Shown here: positions 63,377-64,000 of the stretch, piece by piece
Layout of the letters: each line of letters starts with the position of its first letter
How positions within the stretch are numbered: position 1 is the first letter of the stretch
Source: an uncultured Myxococcales bacterium
Lineage (GTDB): Bacteria > Myxococcota_A > Polyangia > Polyangiales > Polyangiaceae
Direction of reading: 5' to 3'
Assembly: GCA_937872925.1 (NCBI GenBank)
Contig: CALMUT010000344.1
Coordinates: 1 to 64,000 of the forward strand
DNA: 64,000 bases
Translations under genes and position numbers: made by a program
The notes under the pieces: generated by a model
Told to the model about the DNA's origin: nothing
Seen by the model: the letters and a program-made list of their open reading frames with translations, nothing else
Databases searched by the model: none

Positions 63377-64000
63377 ATGACCCAGCCCAGCCACGACGCC
63401 TTCGGCGCACGCCTCGAGCAAGCCCGGGACTCCAGTAGTCGCCTCCGTACAGCGATCGCCACCGTGATCGTCGGACAAGAGGCCGTAGTGGAGCAAGTGC
63501 TGTGGGCGCTGGTCGCCGGCGGCCACGTGCTCTTGGAAGGTGCCCCCGGACTTGGCAAGACGCTGCTGGTGCGCACCCTAGCGTCGGCGCTTGATCTCAA
63601 GTTCTCGCGCATCCAGTTCACGCCAGATCTGATGCCCAGCGACGTCACCGGCACGAACGTATTGGTGATGGACGCCCAAGGCGGCAGCGACGGTCGCTTC
63701 TAATTCCATCGCGGGCCCATCTTCGGCCAGGTCGTGCTCTCGGATGAAATCAACCGCGCCACGCCGAAGACCCAAAGCGCGCTGCTCGAAGCGATGCAAG
63801 AGCACGCCGTGACGATCGCGGGCACGCGCCATGCGTTAGAAGAACCGTTTTTTGTGTTGGCCACGGAAAACCCCATCGAGATGGAAGGCACCTACCCACT
63901 GCCGGAAGCCCAGCTGGATCGCTTTCTGCTGAAGGTACTGGTGCCGTCCCCAGCTGAAGAAGTCCTGACGCAGATCCTCACACGCACGACCGGACACGCG
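63377..64000 (+). pseudogene. MoxR-type AAA ATPase, interrupted by in-frame TAA (3' end off window)
   Basis: ATG 63377. Residues 1-108 are a normal MoxR start with the Walker [17 protein letters not shown] at 63701-63703 then replaces what should be a sense codon (the family usually has Glu, GAA or GAG, in RFEFHRGP). After it the same frame continues to the window edge with no further stop and full MoxR conservation: [20 protein letters not shown] (Walker B), [20 protein letters not shown] (sensor). It is therefore one moxR frame with a single nonsense change. As read, the product would stop before Walker B and be inactive. A sequencing error is equally possible. Confidence 0.85.

Overview
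The window is about 64 kb of very GC-rich chromosomal DNA packed with genes. Many genes overlap by 4 bases (ATGA or GTGA). It carries several Hanks-type Ser/Thr kinases, FHA, HEAT and TPR proteins, a hybrid histidine kinase, large VIT/vWA proteins and many lipoproteins with cysteine lipoboxes. Together these suggest a myxobacterium-like deltaproteobacterium (Myxococcota, probably Polyangia). That is an inference from gene style; no rRNA or marker gene was seen. I found no tRNA, rRNA, CRISPR array, insertion sequence or prophage.

Layout. 1-5.3 kb: two minus-strand vWA proteins, the first a FecR+VIT+vWA+TPR protein cut by the window edge. 5.6-7.1 kb: two coupled plus-strand genes of unknown role. 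7.1-18.4 kb: a continuous minus-strand run that is the most unusual part. In transcription order it is a Ser/Thr kinase, a pseudokinase fused to a five-heme cytochrome c, a protein with two cyclic-nucleotide-binding-like domains, four [4Fe-4S] motifs and a membrane domain, and a tetraheme/Fe-S/flavin oxidoreductase. All four are translationally coupled. They are followed 60 bases later by a retropepsin-like protease, a RimK-type ATP-grasp ligase and an aspartoacylase-like hydrolase. 18.7-21.8 kb: a Glu/Leu-type dehydrogenase, a methyltransferase and a ferritin-like protein. 21.8-31.9 kb: a secreted TPR-like protein, a Ser/Thr kinase beside pyruvate kinase, lysA, an XPB-N-like protein, an HD phosphohydrolase and a small outer-membrane-like protein.

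32-42 kb: a coupled symporter / cardiolipin synthase / FemAB-like set, a Ca2+/Na+ exchanger, an M48-like lipoprotein, a lone FlhB/SctU export protein, and PspA next to an ATPase-like protein with no P-loop lysine. 42-47 kb: peroxiredoxin, dihydrolipoyl dehydrogenase, a 2-oxoacid dehydrogenase E1 alpha subunit, a HEAT protein and a DedA-like membrane protein. 47-50 kb: an FHA protein coupled to a hybrid histidine kinase. 49-56 kb: two peptide-type ABC permeases coupled to a Cys-rich lipoprotein, two more lipoproteins, and a TPR-kinase. 56-64 kb: an NSS transporter, a lipase-like protein, a PDZ lipoprotein, tmk-panC-panB, and a DUF4175-like membrane protein followed by a moxR gene that is interrupted by an in-frame TAA.

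Functional reading. The 9.9-18.4 kb operon looks like a signal-gated route for electrons from cytoplasmic NAD(P)H through FAD, Fe-S centres and hemes to the periplasm. It has a kinase, a pseudokinase and cyclic-nucleotide-type sensor domains built into the electron carriers. I know of no described system of this exact composition, and I rank it as the best candidate for a new system here. The interrupted moxR and an 11-base poly-G tract inside the pseudokinase-cytochrome gene are the sharpest sequence-level oddities.
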